A DNA stretch of 46,258 nucleotides from Fuerstiella sp. (GTDB lineage: Bacteria > Planctomycetota > Planctomycetia > Planctomycetales > Planctomycetaceae), in NCBI GenBank assembly GCA_029247265.1, contig JAQWLN010000183.1:1-46258 (forward strand), written 5' to 3'. Below the pieces are notes generated by a model. It saw only the letters and a list, made by a program, of their open reading frames with translations, did no database searches and was not told the origin of the DNA. Within the stretch, counting starts at the first letter, position 1. The number at the start of each line of letters is the position of its first letter. A program made the translations under genes and the position numbers. This document shows positions 17,228 to 27,643 of the stretch, piece by piece.

Positions 17228-18079
17228 ATGTCAATTCAGCGTGCTGAGGAGCTGAAGCAGGAATGGACGGACAAGCACGTCGTCGTCCGCAGGGGCGTTC
17301 CGGAACTGCACCGATTTGATGGTCTGGTCGGGCAGGTTCGGACGGTCAATATGAACTGTCGGTTGCTGGTCGAATTTGATGCAGCGGCCGACATCAGCTG
17401 GTACGACATCGATCGGCAATTCGTCACGGTTGTCGAGTCCGTTCAGACGCAACCATCGTCTGGTCAAACTATCGATAGTGCTAAACCCGCTGAGGGCGCC
17501 GCTGCCGCAGTCAGTGTCAAATCCTCGTCAGAGCCTGCAGCGGCGGCATCCACCGGAATGAGCCCGCTGGATCAGATTCGTAAACAGGCCGCAGGCAGCG
17601 CAACTGCTGACCGCCCGGCTGAGAATATTCCCCGAAAAGTGCCCGCGGAAATTTCAACAGCTTCGGCGCCTGCCGGTTCACCAGAGAAGTCGAAAACAGT
17701 AAGTCCACTGGACCAGATTCGACAACAGGCGGCTGGAAAAAAAACTGCAGCAGCGACGGGTGATGCAAAGTCTGATTCGACTGTGCAGAGGGAAAATGCC
17801 TCGGATTCGTCGCTGCCTGTGGCGGAACCGTTACCCACATCCGCACCAGCGGCTGTGATGGAAACTGTTGATGTGTCGCCGGTTGCCTCGCCAGCGGTGT
17901 CCGCCACAGTTGCCGTCTCTTCAGTGCCAACTTCGACCGCCGACAATCCTCTGGATCAGATCCGCGCCCAGGCCGCTGCGGATTCGGATTCACATGCAAC
18001 GGTGGCAACGAGCGGAACGCCGACGATCCTTGATCAGATTCGTGCTCAGGCCGAGGAAGACGAGCTGAATTCGGTTTAA
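17228..18079 (+). CDS. Hypothetical protein with four LDQIR repeats
   Basis: The 283-residue protein has a compact N-terminal domain (1-72, [13 protein letters not shown]... to [12 protein letters not shown]) that looks like a small SH3-like beta fold and that I associate with planctomycetes. A long Ala/Ser/Pro/Val-rich low-complexity region follows. Four copies of a short motif, [SN]PLDQIR-x-QA or ILDQIRAQA, are embedded in it at about residues 113, 160, 241 and 268. The last copy ends the protein. The motif is amphipathic and charged, as in a peptide that docks to a partner. I chose ATG at 17228 with GGAG 10 bases before it; a GTG seven codons earlier and a TTG one codon earlier are alternatives. 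The stop overlaps the opposing sulfatase stop. Confidence 0.75.
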   Translation: MSIQRAEELKQEWTDKHVVVRRGVPELHRFDGLVGQVRTVNMNCRLLVEFDAAADISWYDIDRQFVTVVESVQTQPSSGQTIDSAKPAEGAAAAVSVKSSSEPAAAASTGMSPLDQIRKQAAGSATADRPAENIPRKVPAEISTASAPAGSPEKSKTVSPLDQIRQQAAGKKTAAATGDAKSDSTVQRENASDSSLPVAEPLPTSAPAAVMETVDVSPVASPAVSATVAVSSVPTSTADNPLDQIRAQAAADSDSHATVATSGTPTILDQIRAQAEEDELNSV

Positions 18080-19524
18080 TCCGACAACCGATGCTGCATC
18101 TGTTCAGTTAGCCGTGCGACAATTTCCGGGTGTTCGCCTGCAATGTTTCGCGTTTCTCCGTACGCCGATGCATGGTCATAGAGTTCCACATGGCCATCTT
18201 TGTGGGAGATCAGTCGGTATTGTTCGGTGCGAATTGTCCTGTTCGATTTTCCATAGGAAATGGCGGTATGTCCGGCAGCGGACGGTTTCTCAAGAATCCC
18301 GCGAAGCGAAACGCCCGCAACAAAATCCGGCACGTCCAGTCCCGTCAGATCGCAAAGGGTTGGAAACAGGTCCAGTGTTTCCACCATGGCCTGAGTTGAC
18401 CGCCCCGGATGAGGGATGTCGGGATAGTCAACGATCAAGGGAGAACGCAGCGACTCTTCGAACAGGGCGTGTTTGCCCCAGATGGAATGTTCGCCCAGAT
18501 GCCAGCCGTGATCCCCCCAGAGCACCACGATGGTCCGATCGCGTAATCGAAGTTGATCGAGTCGTGCCAGAATGCGCCCGACCTGGGCATCGGCGTATGA
18601 CACGCAGGCCGCGTAGTGTCGGCGGACGTGAGCTGAAAACTCTGCGTCTGTATTCGGGTTTCGTCGCCAGCGATTGTACTTCATGAACTCGCCCGAACCG
18701 TGCCACGTCGTCTTGCCTTCGGGCTTTTGAGGATGCGGAACGGCAGGCATTTCGACATCCTGGTACAGCTCAAGATATTTGGCCGGTGCTCCAAACGGAA
18801 GATGGGGCCGAATGATGCCCACTGCCAGAAAAAATGGCTGGGTGACCGATCGCTCGCTTAATGAACTCAGCTGCTGAAGGGCCTCTTCGGTCGTCAGACC
18901 GTCGGGATATATCGAATCGGGACCAGCGGTCGACTGCAGTACGTCCATCTCACCTGCCTTGATCCGTATTTCTCCATTGGCAAGGCCATGCATAGCTCCA
19001 CGTGGATGCTGCCACGGACCAACGGGCATCAGGTGTCGATCCCATGACAGAGGAATTTCCGGCTGATCGTCGTCGTCCCAGTCTGAACCTCCTCGACCTC
19101 CCGGATGATGAGATACTTTCCCGACAGAGACAGTCGTGTAGCCGTGGCTTCGGAACCATGCCGGCAGGGAGGACGGCCTTGAGTCGGGAGCCCGCGCCAC
19201 TTCTCTGGCCCGACCGAACAGCGCCGCATTACTGGATGATCCATAGCGACCGGTCAACAGCGTAAATCGGGAAGCGCCGCAGGTCGGCGCCTGGACATAA
19301 TGTCGATGAAAAACGCGACCACGTTCGGCCAGCTGATCAATATGAGGCGACCGGATGTAGTCCTTTCCGAAACACTTCAGTTCCGGACGCAGGTCGTCGA
19401 CGCAGATCAACAGCACGTTAAGTCTGGCATCGTCTGCGGCCGTACCGACATCACGTTCCACAGCCCATGCTGGCGACATGATTGCAATAAGTGCGCACAG
19501 CGTCGCACAGAGGTGGGTTTTCAC
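18076..19524 (-). CDS. Secreted sulfatase, iduronate-2-sulfatase-like
   Basis: This 482-residue protein has a signal peptide (cleavage near AWAV at 21). The formylglycine site is CGASR at 82-86 followed by FTLLTGRY, the Cys-type signature C-x-A-x-R...TGR that must be oxidised to formylglycine. [16 protein letters not shown] near 38-53 holds the metal ligands and is typical of iduronate-sulfatase-like enzymes. Later blocks ([14 protein letters not shown]) complete the metal and sulfate site. It probably removes sulfate from algal or animal polysaccharides in the periplasm. The start is GTG at 19524, chosen because TGAGGGG lies about 9 bases upstream. That same TGA is the sppA stop, so translation is probably coupled. 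A maturase candidate lies at 30251. Confidence 0.93.
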   Translation of the reverse strand: MKTHLCATLCALIAIMSPAWAVERDVGTAADDARLNVLLICVDDLRPELKCFGKDYIRSPHIDQLAERGRVFHRHYVQAPTCGASRFTLLTGRYGSSSNAALFGRAREVARAPDSRPSSLPAWFRSHGYTTVSVGKVSHHPGGRGGSDWDDDDQPEIPLSWDRHLMPVGPWQHPRGAMHGLANGEIRIKAGEMDVLQSTAGPDSIYPDGLTTEEALQQLSSLSERSVTQPFFLAVGIIRPHLPFGAPAKYLELYQDVEMPAVPHPQKPEGKTTWHGSGEFMKYNRWRRNPNTDAEFSAHVRRHYAACVSYADAQVGRILARLDQLRLRDRTIVVLWGDHGWHLGEHSIWGKHALFEESLRSPLIVDYPDIPHPGRSTQAMVETLDLFPTLCDLTGLDVPDFVAGVSLRGILEKPSAAGHTAISYGKSNRTIRTEQYRLISHKDGHVELYDHASAYGETRNIAGEHPEIVARLTEQMQHRLSD

Positions 19525-19537
19525 GAAAGGTTTCCCC

Positions 19538-21412
19538 TCAATTGGACAATGATATAATCGGCATGGTCAGGCTGACGTGTTCTGTCTGCAGTACGGTCAG
19601 CTGCAGCAGTGCATACTTCACAGCCGTGACTCGAGCAGGATCCAGCATTTGCAGCAGCGGAAGGACCGCATCGATCACCGAACCGGTAACGGCGGCGTCT
19701 GTTCTCAGCGACAGGTGTTTTCCGTCATCCTTTGAACCGGACAAGTCACTCATCAGCAGTTCCATAAAGTTCTTTGGTCGAGGCACCACGCGAACTTCGT
19801 AACCGGAATCCATACTCGCCTTCGATGCGGCCAGTGAGACGGCTTCGTTCAGTCCACCGATTCGATCAACCAGCCCAAGTTCCAGTGCCTGTTTACCGGT
19901 ATAGACGCGCCCCCCCGCCAACTCATCAATTGGCTTCTTCAGCAGTTGGCCGCGCGCAGTGATGACGTGGCTTTTAAAGACGTCGTAGACTTCGTCCATG
20001 TAACTTTGAATGGCCGATCGTTCCGAATCTGAAAACACAGCGGCGGAACTCAGCATGGCGGAATTCTTTCCTCGCTGAATGGGCGTGAAGCTGACACCCA
20101 GTTTATCCCACATTCCGGTGGTGGCGAACTTACCCATGACGACTCCTATGGAACCGGTTACCGTGGAGTTTTCTGCCAGAATCGTGTCCGTTCCACAGGC
20201 GACGTAGTAGCCGCCGCTGGCAGCGACATTTCCCATTGAAACGATGAACTGCTTCTTCGCCGCGACGCGTTTGGTGGCGTTCAAAATGACTTCGCTGGCA
20301 ACGGCGGAACCACCGGGCGAGTTTACTCGGAACACGACAGCCTTAATTGCGTCGTCATCCGCAGCTTCATCCAAAGCCTTGCGGATTGTGTCAGCGAATG
20401 CAGCGGCATCAGCAAGAAAGGGATTGCCTCCGCTGCTGCCAGGCATGATCGCACCATCCAGATATACGATACCGACCGCAGGTTTTGTGCTGCGGCGGGA
20501 TGTCGAGGGCGACAACAGTTCCGCGTAGAAATTCATGATTCCAAACGGAGTGGAAAGATCGATCTGGCCGGCCGATTTTTTTCCGTACTTACGATCAAAT
20601 TTCAGGTCGCCGCCGTATTGATCTTTCAGACGAGCTTCGAATTCGTGGTGGTGCTCCACGACATCAATAATTCCTTTTTCTATCGCTCGCTCTGCTGTGA
20701 ACACGCCTTCGTCGACCCAGCCCTTTGCCTTTTCAGCGGATACGTTTCGTCCCCTGGCGATTGTGGCCAGAAGGTTTTCGTAGATGCCGTCGTACAGCCA
20801 TCTGGACATCTGAGCGGCTTCATCACTTGGCGCAGTGCGCATGAACATTTCACCTGCGCTCTTGTAGTCGCCGCAGGTGAAATAGTCGGGAGTCACACCG
20901 ATTCTGTCGAGTAGTCCTCGTAGAAAGACCTGTTCGCCGTAGAGTCCGGTAATGAACATATAACCTGTCGGTACCATGCTCACTTCAGTTGCATGTGCGA
21001 TGAGCGCAAACTGCCCTGTTGTAAACAGGTCTGTGTGAACATGAATGTTTTTTCCCGCCTGCTTAAGTGCGGACAGCTTCCGTGTGAGTTCTTCAAGTTG
21101 AGCCCGTCCCAGGAACGGATTGTTGAGCTGCAGCACGATGGCGGGAACGGATTTGTCGTTTCCTGCCTTCTCAAGCCTGCTCAGCAGGCTTTTCAGAGAT
21201 TCCCCTGTCGCTCCACCGAACGAAAACGGCATGTCTTCAGGAACGGGCTTTTCACTAATTGTTCCTGCCATGCGAAACACGGGAATGACAGTTTTTGTTC
21301 GTGCTTTGGCCGCCGGTTTGATTTTTCCGAGTGCCGTCGAATCGTCGGCGCGAACGGTCACAGGCAAACACAGAATGGGCAGGAGCAGGCACAGCAAAAA
21401 GACGTGTTTCAT
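19538..21412 (-). CDS. sppA: Signal peptide peptidase SppA, 67K two-domain type
   Basis: SppA degrades cleaved signal peptides at the membrane. The 624-residue product has two S49 domains in tandem, as in E. coli. The N-terminal domain supplies the general-base lysine in GDYKSAGE (Lys184) and the C-terminal domain the nucleophile in [12 protein letters not shown] (Ser399), followed by [14 protein letters not shown] start at the ATG at 21412 because the next residues ([21 protein letters not shown]) form a signal peptide or anchor; the frame is open for 32 more codons upstream, but without membrane character. The stop codon lies inside the ribosome site of the sulfatase gene. Confidence 0.94.
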   Translation of the reverse strand: MKHVFLLCLLLPILCLPVTVRADDSTALGKIKPAAKARTKTVIPVFRMAGTISEKPVPEDMPFSFGGATGESLKSLLSRLEKAGNDKSVPAIVLQLNNPFLGRAQLEELTRKLSALKQAGKNIHVHTDLFTTGQFALIAHATEVSMVPTGYMFITGLYGEQVFLRGLLDRIGVTPDYFTCGDYKSAGEMFMRTAPSDEAAQMSRWLYDGIYENLLATIARGRNVSAEKAKGWVDEGVFTAERAIEKGIIDVVEHHHEFEARLKDQYGGDLKFDRKYGKKSAGQIDLSTPFGIMNFYAELLSPSTSRRSTKPAVGIVYLDGAIMPGSSGGNPFLADAAAFADTIRKALDEAADDDAIKAVVFRVNSPGGSAVASEVILNATKRVAAKKQFIVSMGNVAASGGYYVACGTDTILAENSTVTGSIGVVMGKFATTGMWDKLGVSFTPIQRGKNSAMLSSAAVFSDSERSAIQSYMDEVYDVFKSHVITARGQLLKKPIDELAGGRVYTGKQALELGLVDRIGGLNEAVSLAASKASMDSGYEVRVVPRPKNFMELLMSDLSGSKDDGKHLSLRTDAAVTGSVIDAVLPLLQMLDPARVTAVKYALLQLTVLQTEHVSLTMPIISLSN

Positions 21413-21627
21413 GGATCTGTCCGAGATTACCGGGGTTGCAGAAGAAGTGACCAGGGTCCAAACGGGTGTTCGCTCGACGTTCGGATGTCTTAGTCCGTCA
21501 GCTTGCATTCTCGCGAATCCCGGCGCAAAGCGTAAGTGAGCACTCGGATTTCAGTCTGCATTTCGCCCACGGTATTCACCGGCGAAGACTTAACGTTCCT
21601 GAGAACTGTGGCGTGGTAGATCTTCAG

Positions 21628-21656
21628 GGCCGTGAGTGAAACTACCCGTCACGGCC
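21628..21656. terminator. Stem-loop 3' of the DUF1501 gene, possible terminator
   Basis: GGCCGTGA (21628-21635) pairs perfectly with TCACGGCC (21649-21656) around a 13-base loop. It sits about 28 bases beyond the stop of the minus-strand DUF1501 gene. There is no T-run after it on either strand, so it may be a 3' stabilising hairpin or a rho-dependent stop rather than an intrinsic terminator. Confidence 0.45.
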
Positions 21657-21684
21657 TCACCATGTGCCGGTTTTCAGGCCGCTT

Positions 21685-22989
21685 CTAGCTGTAAATACTC
21701 TTAAGTGGCGTGCCTTCATGGGCGACCTTGAACGGCCGACCATTGGGAGAAAACACTTCCTTTTCCAGAGGCATGCCGCACGCGTAAGCGATTGTCGCGT
21801 TCAGATCCTGAGGATACGTGTGGCCGTCTTCAATGGACTTCCCGATTTCATCGGTCTGGCCGTATATCTGGCCGCCTTTGATGCCTGCTCCCGCCAGCAT
21901 GCTGCTGAAGCAGCCTGGGTGATGGTCGCGCCCCGCGTTCGCATTGATCTTGGGCGTGCGTCCGAATTCTGAACTCAACACAATCAGCGTCTTGTTCAGC
22001 AGGCCGCGTTGTTTCAGGTCATCCAGTAAAGCACCGATGGCGGTATCCAGCTGCCCCGCGCGGTCGCCGAAGGAATCGTAGATGTCTCTGTGGTTGTCCC
22101 AGCCTCCGTGTTCAACTTCCACGAAACGGACCCCCTGCTCCACAAGCCGACGCGCCAACAGACATCCCTGTCCGATGCGGTTCCTGCCATATGCGTCTTT
22201 GACGGAATCTTCTTCCTTGCTGATATCGAAGGCGGCAAGGTCAGGGCTCTTCAGCAGGCGAACTGCTTCTGTGTAATATTCGGTATAAGCTTTAACGTCT
22301 GTTGTCGCGAACTTCTTCTTGAATCCGGCTTCGAATTGATTAATCAGACGTCGGCGTTTCTCGAAGTTTTTCTCATTCAGATACTTTGGTGACTTCGTAT
22401 TCTGCAGACCCGTCCCCGGGTTGCCTACCGGGGCGGGGGCGACCTGTGCGGAAAGGTAACCCTGTCTGGGATGACGACTGCCACCGCCGACGATCACACT
22501 GCCTGGCAGATCCTTGTTGATCTTGCCTTCGAAGTGTGTGAGCCACGCTCCAAGGAATGGATGTCGGATTGTGCCGATCTGCTTATAGCTGGTGCGCATC
22601 AGGTATCGTCCCTGCTCGTGAGCGCCGGTTTCCGTCGTCATGGAACGAATGACAGCCAGCTGGTCCATTTTTGAAGCCAGGGTGGGCAGGTGTTCGGCGA
22701 TCTTCAGACCTGGGACGGACGTCTGAATCGCTTTGGTCTCACCTCCTTCTTCCTTATCCGGTTTCGGGTCAAAAGTGTCGATGTGACTCATCGCCCCATT
22801 CATCATCAGGTAGATCACATGCTCAGCTTTATTGCCGGGAGCTGCCGCGACCGCAGCTTGCGCTGCCGATCCAAACAGAGTTTCAGAGACCGGTACAACG
22901 CTGACTCCGAGGGCCGTCCTGGCAATGGACTCGATGAAGCGACGGCGCGATTGGCCTGCCAGACGTGAGTGTGAATGTCGCATTATCAT
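21685..22989 (-). CDS. DUF1501 protein with Tat signal
   Basis: The 434-residue protein begins with a twin-arginine signal (SRRRFIES at 14-21 and a hydrophobic region to about 50). It matches the DUF1501 family, which resembles alkaline-phosphatase-like/sulfatase-like folds: MMNGAMSHIDTFDPKP near the start, VRFVEVEHGGWDNH in the middle and VLSSEFGRTPKI, GRDHHPGCFSSMLAGAGIKGG near the end hold the likely metal ligands. The function is not established; members are common in planctomycetes next to DUF1549/DUF1553 genes, as here (154 bases downstream of one). The start is the first of two close ATGs, with GCGGAG ending about 10 bases before it. Confidence 0.88.
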   Translation of the reverse strand: MIMRHSHSRLAGQSRRRFIESIARTALGVSVVPVSETLFGSAAQAAVAAAPGNKAEHVIYLMMNGAMSHIDTFDPKPDKEEGGETKAIQTSVPGLKIAEHLPTLASKMDQLAVIRSMTTETGAHEQGRYLMRTSYKQIGTIRHPFLGAWLTHFEGKINKDLPGSVIVGGGSRHPRQGYLSAQVAPAPVGNPGTGLQNTKSPKYLNEKNFEKRRRLINQFEAGFKKKFATTDVKAYTEYYTEAVRLLKSPDLAAFDISKEEDSVKDAYGRNRIGQGCLLARRLVEQGVRFVEVEHGGWDNHRDIYDSFGDRAGQLDTAIGALLDDLKQRGLLNKTLIVLSSEFGRTPKINANAGRDHHPGCFSSMLAGAGIKGGQIYGQTDEIGKSIEDGHTYPQDLNATIAYACGMPLEKEVFSPNGRPFKVAHEGTPLKSIYS

Positions 22990-23143
22990 TATATATGTGC
23001 TCCGCGTATGTGGGTTGGACGGGATGAATAACTGTTGGTGTTCATGCGTGTGGCATGATGTCGACTCAGGTGCAGCGCCCGACGGGAATTGACCGGCAGT
23101 TTCCGAGGGCCACTGAAATGAACCGTCAGGGACGGCGTCGGTA

Positions 23144-25057
23144 TTACTGAATGAACAGAAACTCTTTGGTATTGATCAGGGCCCAGATTACGTTTCCGTA
23201 CCCGGCGTTGCCTGCGGATTTGACCTCGTTACGCGCCACGTCCGCTTCGTTTTTTCTGGGTGCCCGACACAGGATGCTGTAAAAAATCCCGTTGATTCTG
23301 TCAGTGGCAGACGGCGCTCTCATTACTGTGTCAAAAATGACGCTGCCCTTTTCCAGCATCATGTGAGTGATTTCGCCATTAAACATGGTCAGTACCTGAC
23401 TCACGCTGCCATCGCGACTGGAAGTTTCCATCAGCTCACGATCACTCTGGCCGAATTGACGCAGGAAATGGTCGGGGGGCAGCGGTGTCGGCAACTCCGA
23501 AGCTCGTGCCAGAGTCATTCCCTTGTACGAATTCCGCTCTCGAGTTGTCTTTCGCTGTGCTCCTGTACTGAATTTGCCATTGAAGTCGTCAGCGATTTTC
23601 AGGACTTCGCTGGCGGAGACCTTATCCAGGTCCATGTCGATTGTGCCCGAAACGCTGTCCATGGACGGACGCGTGAAGGACTTTGGATTATAGACAGCAA
23701 GTGTGATCAGTGAGTCCCAGATTTGTTCGGCCGACATGCGACGCAGAGCAGGCCCTGGGAAATAGTAGGGCGTCGACAGGTCAATGTCCTTTGCGGTGGC
23801 TTCACGCTGCCAGGTTCTCGTATTGAAAATGATTCGCTGCAGTTCGCGGACATCGAAGTCCAGCCTGATCAGTTCAGCTGTCAGGAAATCCAGCACCTCA
23901 GGATTCATGGCCTCGCTATCGTCCCGAATATCATTGGCGGGTTCGATTAACGCAATGCCGAATGCTTTCTGCCACATCCGGTTGGCGATATTCATCGCGA
24001 ATCGAGGGTTCTCTCTGCTGGTCATCCAGTCTGCCAGAATTCGTCGGGGCGATTTTCCCTTCACGACCGCGTCAGCATCTCCAAAAATTGGCTTCATGCT
24101 GACAACCTGATGAGGTTTGCCGTTGTCGTACTGATAATCGTGAGGCAATTTCAACGCACGCCTCTGCTCCCAGACCTCAAACAGATTGGCGTTGATGACA
24201 CGGCTGAAGGTGCCGCCAGTATTGGCATCCGGGTCCATCTTCTTCAGTTCAGCACGCAGCCGACCGAGCGGATTCCCTTTCGTGAAACGTTTTTTGTCGC
24301 GTGCGTTGGCTCGTGTACGAGTACCGAACCAGTAGGCCGCCATTTCGTAGTATTCGCGTTGCGTCCATTTGTCGAATGGGTGGTCGTGGCATTGAGCGCA
24401 GCCGATCTGAGTTCCCAGGAACACCTGCACCATGTTGTCAACGGCGTCCAGCTCCATGTTTGAATCTCGCATGACGAATCCGACCGCCGGATTTTCCCAG
24501 ACGCGGCCTTCCGCCGTCAGCATCTCATGAACCCATTCGTCGTATGGCCTGTTCTCACGAATGCTGTCCTTAATCCACTCATGGTATGGCTGTGCCAGTT
24601 GATTGTTGTTGATGGGGTGGTCCTGGAGCCGAAGAATGTCCGCCCAGTAATTATACATGTGACTGACGTAATCATGAGACGACAGCAACTCGTCAATCAG
24701 TAATTCGCGTTTGCGCGGATTCTTGCTCTGAACGAATTTACCGATCTCCTGCAACAGCGGCACACGACCCCCAATTTCCAGGTAGGCGCGTCGGCAGAAC
24801 AGCGAATCCTTCAGGTTCGGATTCGGAGTGACGTCATTCTTCCGATAGCCCGCTTCGATCAGGCCGTCAATCTTCTTTGCTGAATCACGTACACCGAATC
24901 GTCGTTCGCCGCTGACTTTGGTCACGGGGCCCCATTCCACAGAACCCGATCCCCGGGGAACCTTACTGGCCGGAGGTTTTTTCTTTGCCTGGCCGAAGCT
25001 GGCCCCCGACTGGATGACTATGAGACTCAGAAAGATCGAAGCAAACACGTGACGCAT
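23144..25057 (-). CDS. DUF1549/DUF1553 protein (PSCyt2/PSD1 type)
   Basis: This 637-residue secreted protein starts with a signal peptide (cleavage near SFGQ at 23) and then goes straight into the DUF1549 domain (about 65-255). A CAQCHDHPFD motif at 220-229 has the CxxCH form of a haem c site but is a constant part of this family. DUF1553 covers roughly 320-600. There is no PSCyt1 cytochrome domain, unlike the larger homologue at 38134. GGAG lies five bases before the ATG. It leads the DUF1549-DUF1501 pair. Roles in extracellular polymer breakdown have been proposed for such pairs; I regard the function as unknown. Confidence 0.88.
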   Translation of the reverse strand: MRHVFASIFLSLIVIQSGASFGQAKKKPPASKVPRGSGSVEWGPVTKVSGERRFGVRDSAKKIDGLIEAGYRKNDVTPNPNLKDSLFCRRAYLEIGGRVPLLQEIGKFVQSKNPRKRELLIDELLSSHDYVSHMYNYWADILRLQDHPINNNQLAQPYHEWIKDSIRENRPYDEWVHEMLTAEGRVWENPAVGFVMRDSNMELDAVDNMVQVFLGTQIGCAQCHDHPFDKWTQREYYEMAAYWFGTRTRANARDKKRFTKGNPLGRLRAELKKMDPDANTGGTFSRVINANLFEVWEQRRALKLPHDYQYDNGKPHQVVSMKPIFGDADAVVKGKSPRRILADWMTSRENPRFAMNIANRMWQKAFGIALIEPANDIRDDSEAMNPEVLDFLTAELIRLDFDVRELQRIIFNTRTWQREATAKDIDLSTPYYFPGPALRRMSAEQIWDSLITLAVYNPKSFTRPSMDSVSGTIDMDLDKVSASEVLKIADDFNGKFSTGAQRKTTRERNSYKGMTLARASELPTPLPPDHFLRQFGQSDRELMETSSRDGSVSQVLTMFNGEITHMMLEKGSVIFDTVMRAPSATDRINGIFYSILCRAPRKNEADVARNEVKSAGNAGYGNVIWALINTKEFLFIQ

Positions 25058-25472
25058 GGAGGCTCCTGTCAGAATGTAGTGCCGTCGACAGCGCTGATGG
25101 AAGGGTCGACAGTGACGTGAATCGAGCAGATAGGTGCTAATATTCTCAGGAACTGAGATGCAGGTTGCAACCGCAGATCCGTCGACTCAAGTGGATTTAG
25201 ACACGACTGCCCCGGTCGTGCAGCAAGATTCACAACGGCTCTTTCGGTTATTTCATAAAGTGTCTGAAAAATGACATTTTTTAACGAACGTTTCCGACTG
25301 AGGTGACGCGCTGAAGCCACTGTGGCTGTTTCGATCTGTTCAGTGCAGAATTAACTCACGCGTACGTGCCGCACCCACACGTACACATCGCTCGCATGCA
25401 CGCCTGGCGGGTGACGCTGTCGGAGTCGTGGACAGGACCTTCAGCGACGGCTGACGTATGTCGCGACAGTTT
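25058..25472. promoter_or_regulatory. Intergenic region upstream of the DUF1549 gene
   Basis: This gap of about 415 bases separates two minus-strand genes. No coding frame in it looks real. The promoter of the DUF1549/DUF1501 pair should lie near 25060-25300, which contains an AT-rich patch around 25260-25290. A perfect 7-bp inverted repeat with a 9-base spacer (GTACGTG at 25362-25368, CACGTAC at 25378-25384) could be a transcript hairpin of the upstream gene or an operator. Confidence 0.35.
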
Positions 25473-26387
25473 TCAGTGGGTGCTGAGCACCGTTGTCAGC
25501 AACGCCAGAAGTCGGTCTACCTCGGACTGAGTCTCCCGGTCCAGTTCCCATTTGTATGGGCGGCGACGGATGTCGGTGGCGAACAGGCCCTGTTTGTGCA
25601 GAACGTATTTTTCGATCGCCAGAAAACCGTCAAGCCCCGCCTGCAGCTGCAGCGCGACCAGTGCACATAACGGAAAGTACACTTGGTAGGCGCGGTTGTC
25701 GTCGCCGGCCCGCAGTGCTTTCCAGATGGCAACAATCCCCGGCAGAAACTCCATGCCTGGCATGGTGCCCGCGATCCCGCGGCGAAAACTGTCAATCAGC
25801 GAAATCCCGCCGGAGCCTTCAAAGATTCGTGCCGCGCCACTCGTTGCATCGCGCAATGCCGAAAGGTTTGGCCCCAGTGGTGCTGCTTCGGGTTTGAACA
25901 GAATCTGATCCGGCCCAAATCTGTCCAGCAATGTCTGACAGACAGAAACAGGAATGGTCTGTCCCACGTACGACGATGCGTCCTGCACAATCAGCGGCAA
26001 CCGGGTTTCACTGGCAAGGACGGAGAAATAGTCGATGAGATGATGTTCGGACAGTGCTGACGAGATCGGTGGAATGGCCATCAGCCCCGTGGCCCCGACA
26101 GCTTGAGCGGCGTTGGCAAACTCGAGTGCCTGCTTCGTACTTTCCGCTCCGACACCGGCAATAAAGACTCCACGTCCCGCATTGATCTCCGCCAGCTCCC
26201 GTGTCAGTTCTATACGTTCGCCGGCGGTGAGACGCAGCAGTTCCGACACCATGCCCGTGCAGAATCCGCTGGCTCCCTGCTCATACGCCCAGTCAATCTG
26301 CCGCCTCAGGCTGACGACATCAATGCTGTCGTCCTCCAGAAACGGTGTATGAGCAATCGGTAGAACACCGGAGATCTCAGATGCCAT
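25473..26387 (-). CDS. DapA/NanA-type class I aldolase family protein
   Basis: The 304-residue protein has the TIM-barrel layout of the dihydrodipicolinate synthase/N-acetylneuraminate lyase superfamily: GVLPIAHTPFLEDDSID at the N-terminus, the Schiff-base Lys165 in LFKPEAAP and a Tyr at 140 (QDASSYVG) in the position of the proton-relay tyrosine. Spacing between Tyr and Lys is 25 residues, close to that of DapA. The residues flanking the lysine (KPEA rather than KEAT or KYTS) differ from true DapA and NanA, so the keto-acid substrate is unknown. It probably acts in sugar-acid catabolism. It is transcribed alone, 144 bases before an esterase gene. Confidence 0.85.
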   Translation of the reverse strand: MASEISGVLPIAHTPFLEDDSIDVVSLRRQIDWAYEQGASGFCTGMVSELLRLTAGERIELTRELAEINAGRGVFIAGVGAESTKQALEFANAAQAVGATGLMAIPPISSALSEHHLIDYFSVLASETRLPLIVQDASSYVGQTIPVSVCQTLLDRFGPDQILFKPEAAPLGPNLSALRDATSGAARIFEGSGGISLIDSFRRGIAGTMPGMEFLPGIVAIWKALRAGDDNRAYQVYFPLCALVALQLQAGLDGFLAIEKYVLHKQGLFATDIRRRPYKWELDRETQSEVDRLLALLTTVLSTH

Positions 26388-26531
26388 GGTCGTGACTTGT
26401 CCGCGAAAGTGTGACGTACGACGTCCTGGTACTGCGGTGTCCAGACTGACAACCGGGAGAGCAGGAAATTCTATTGTGAAATGAAGTCCGGACGCAGGCC
26501 TCCAACCCCATCATCACGCCTCAAACAGAAA

Positions 26532-27449
26532 CTACGGGGCCAGAAGCTTATCGAAGAGAAACTCGTTGGTGTTCGTGTATTCTTTCGATTCCGATACGCC
26601 CTTGATTAACAAGTGGCATTCGTGACCCAGCTTGTCCGCTTTCTCCTTCATCTTCACGCCGTAGACAGGATGATGAATTCCATGTCCAGCATTTTCAGAG
26701 GGAAGTTTCATGTTGTTGCCGTATGTCATCAGCAGTGGTGGGTCATCTTTCGTCAGGTGATTGTACGGTGAAAACTCAACGTATAGTTCGCGATGCTTGT
26801 CATAGTTCTTCAGCGCACCTTCGATCGTTTTTTCACCGACCGCCATGTTGATCATGTTGTGCTTCAGTACGTTGGGGCCAAGCCACGGTTCGATTTGTTT
26901 CGGATCGATGGACGTCTGTCCTCCCGCGACGGCTGCTGCTGTGACTCGTGTGGATTCTCGCAGTACCGGATCGTCGGCTTTCGAATCCGCCAGATCATCG
27001 TGCAGCAGCAGCCACATGGAAGTACAGGCTCCCGCACTGCCGCCGGTCAATGCGATACGGTCTTTCCTGATGTTCCATTCGGCCGCTTTGGAGCGCAGAA
27101 ACTGAATGGCTCGCGCCGCATCATGAACAGGGGCCGGCAGAGAGGCCTGCCCCGTCAGCCGATAGTTGACAGCTGCGTACGAAATGCCTCTGTCAAGGAA
27201 TGGCTGCACGTTTGCTGGACTTCGTTTCTTGTCACCGCCGATCCAGCCACCTCCGTGAATGTAGACCATCAACGGTCGCGGTCCGGCTCCTTCCGCCTTC
27301 CAGAAATCGACCACATTCATCTTATCCGGGCCGTACGAAACGTCGGCCTGCGTCGGTTTCAGACCGGCGGGCTTCGTCTTTTTTTCATCGGCGGGAGTGT
27401 TTGCAGCAATTACGAACAACAGGGCAGTGGAAATCAGGAAGGGTTTCAT
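26532..27449 (-). CDS. Secreted carboxylesterase, BD-FAE/lipase type
   Basis: The 305-residue product has a signal peptide (MKPFLISTALLFVIAANTPA, cleavage near 20). HGGGW at 65-69 forms the oxyanion hole and GGSAG with Ser138 is the nucleophile elbow, as in hormone-sensitive-lipase and acetyl-esterase types. An Asp in the DPPLLMTYG strand and a His near the end (GHECHLLIKG) probably complete the triad. It cleaves an unknown ester outside the cytoplasm. I start at the ATG at 27449; the frame is open for 60 more codons, but the signal peptide at 27449 settles it. ung lies 194 bases upstream on the same strand. Confidence 0.85.
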   Translation of the reverse strand: MKPFLISTALLFVIAANTPADEKKTKPAGLKPTQADVSYGPDKMNVVDFWKAEGAGPRPLMVYIHGGGWIGGDKKRSPANVQPFLDRGISYAAVNYRLTGQASLPAPVHDAARAIQFLRSKAAEWNIRKDRIALTGGSAGACTSMWLLLHDDLADSKADDPVLRESTRVTAAAVAGGQTSIDPKQIEPWLGPNVLKHNMINMAVGEKTIEGALKNYDKHRELYVEFSPYNHLTKDDPPLLMTYGNNMKLPSENAGHGIHHPVYGVKMKEKADKLGHECHLLIKGVSESKEYTNTNEFLFDKLLAP

Positions 27450-27643
27450 AGTGTGCTCAGGGTTTGGCGTGTGAATCGGAATGGACGGTCGCACCGATGG
27501 TACTCGTCGCCGGACTTCGGTCCGGACTTTTGAACGAAGAGGGCGTTGGATATCTCCGCACGGCGATTGATATCGTGCAAAGACCTTACCGGGCGCGACC
27601 GGGGATGTGCAAACCAGTTTGGAAAACACATTTGGGGGAAACG

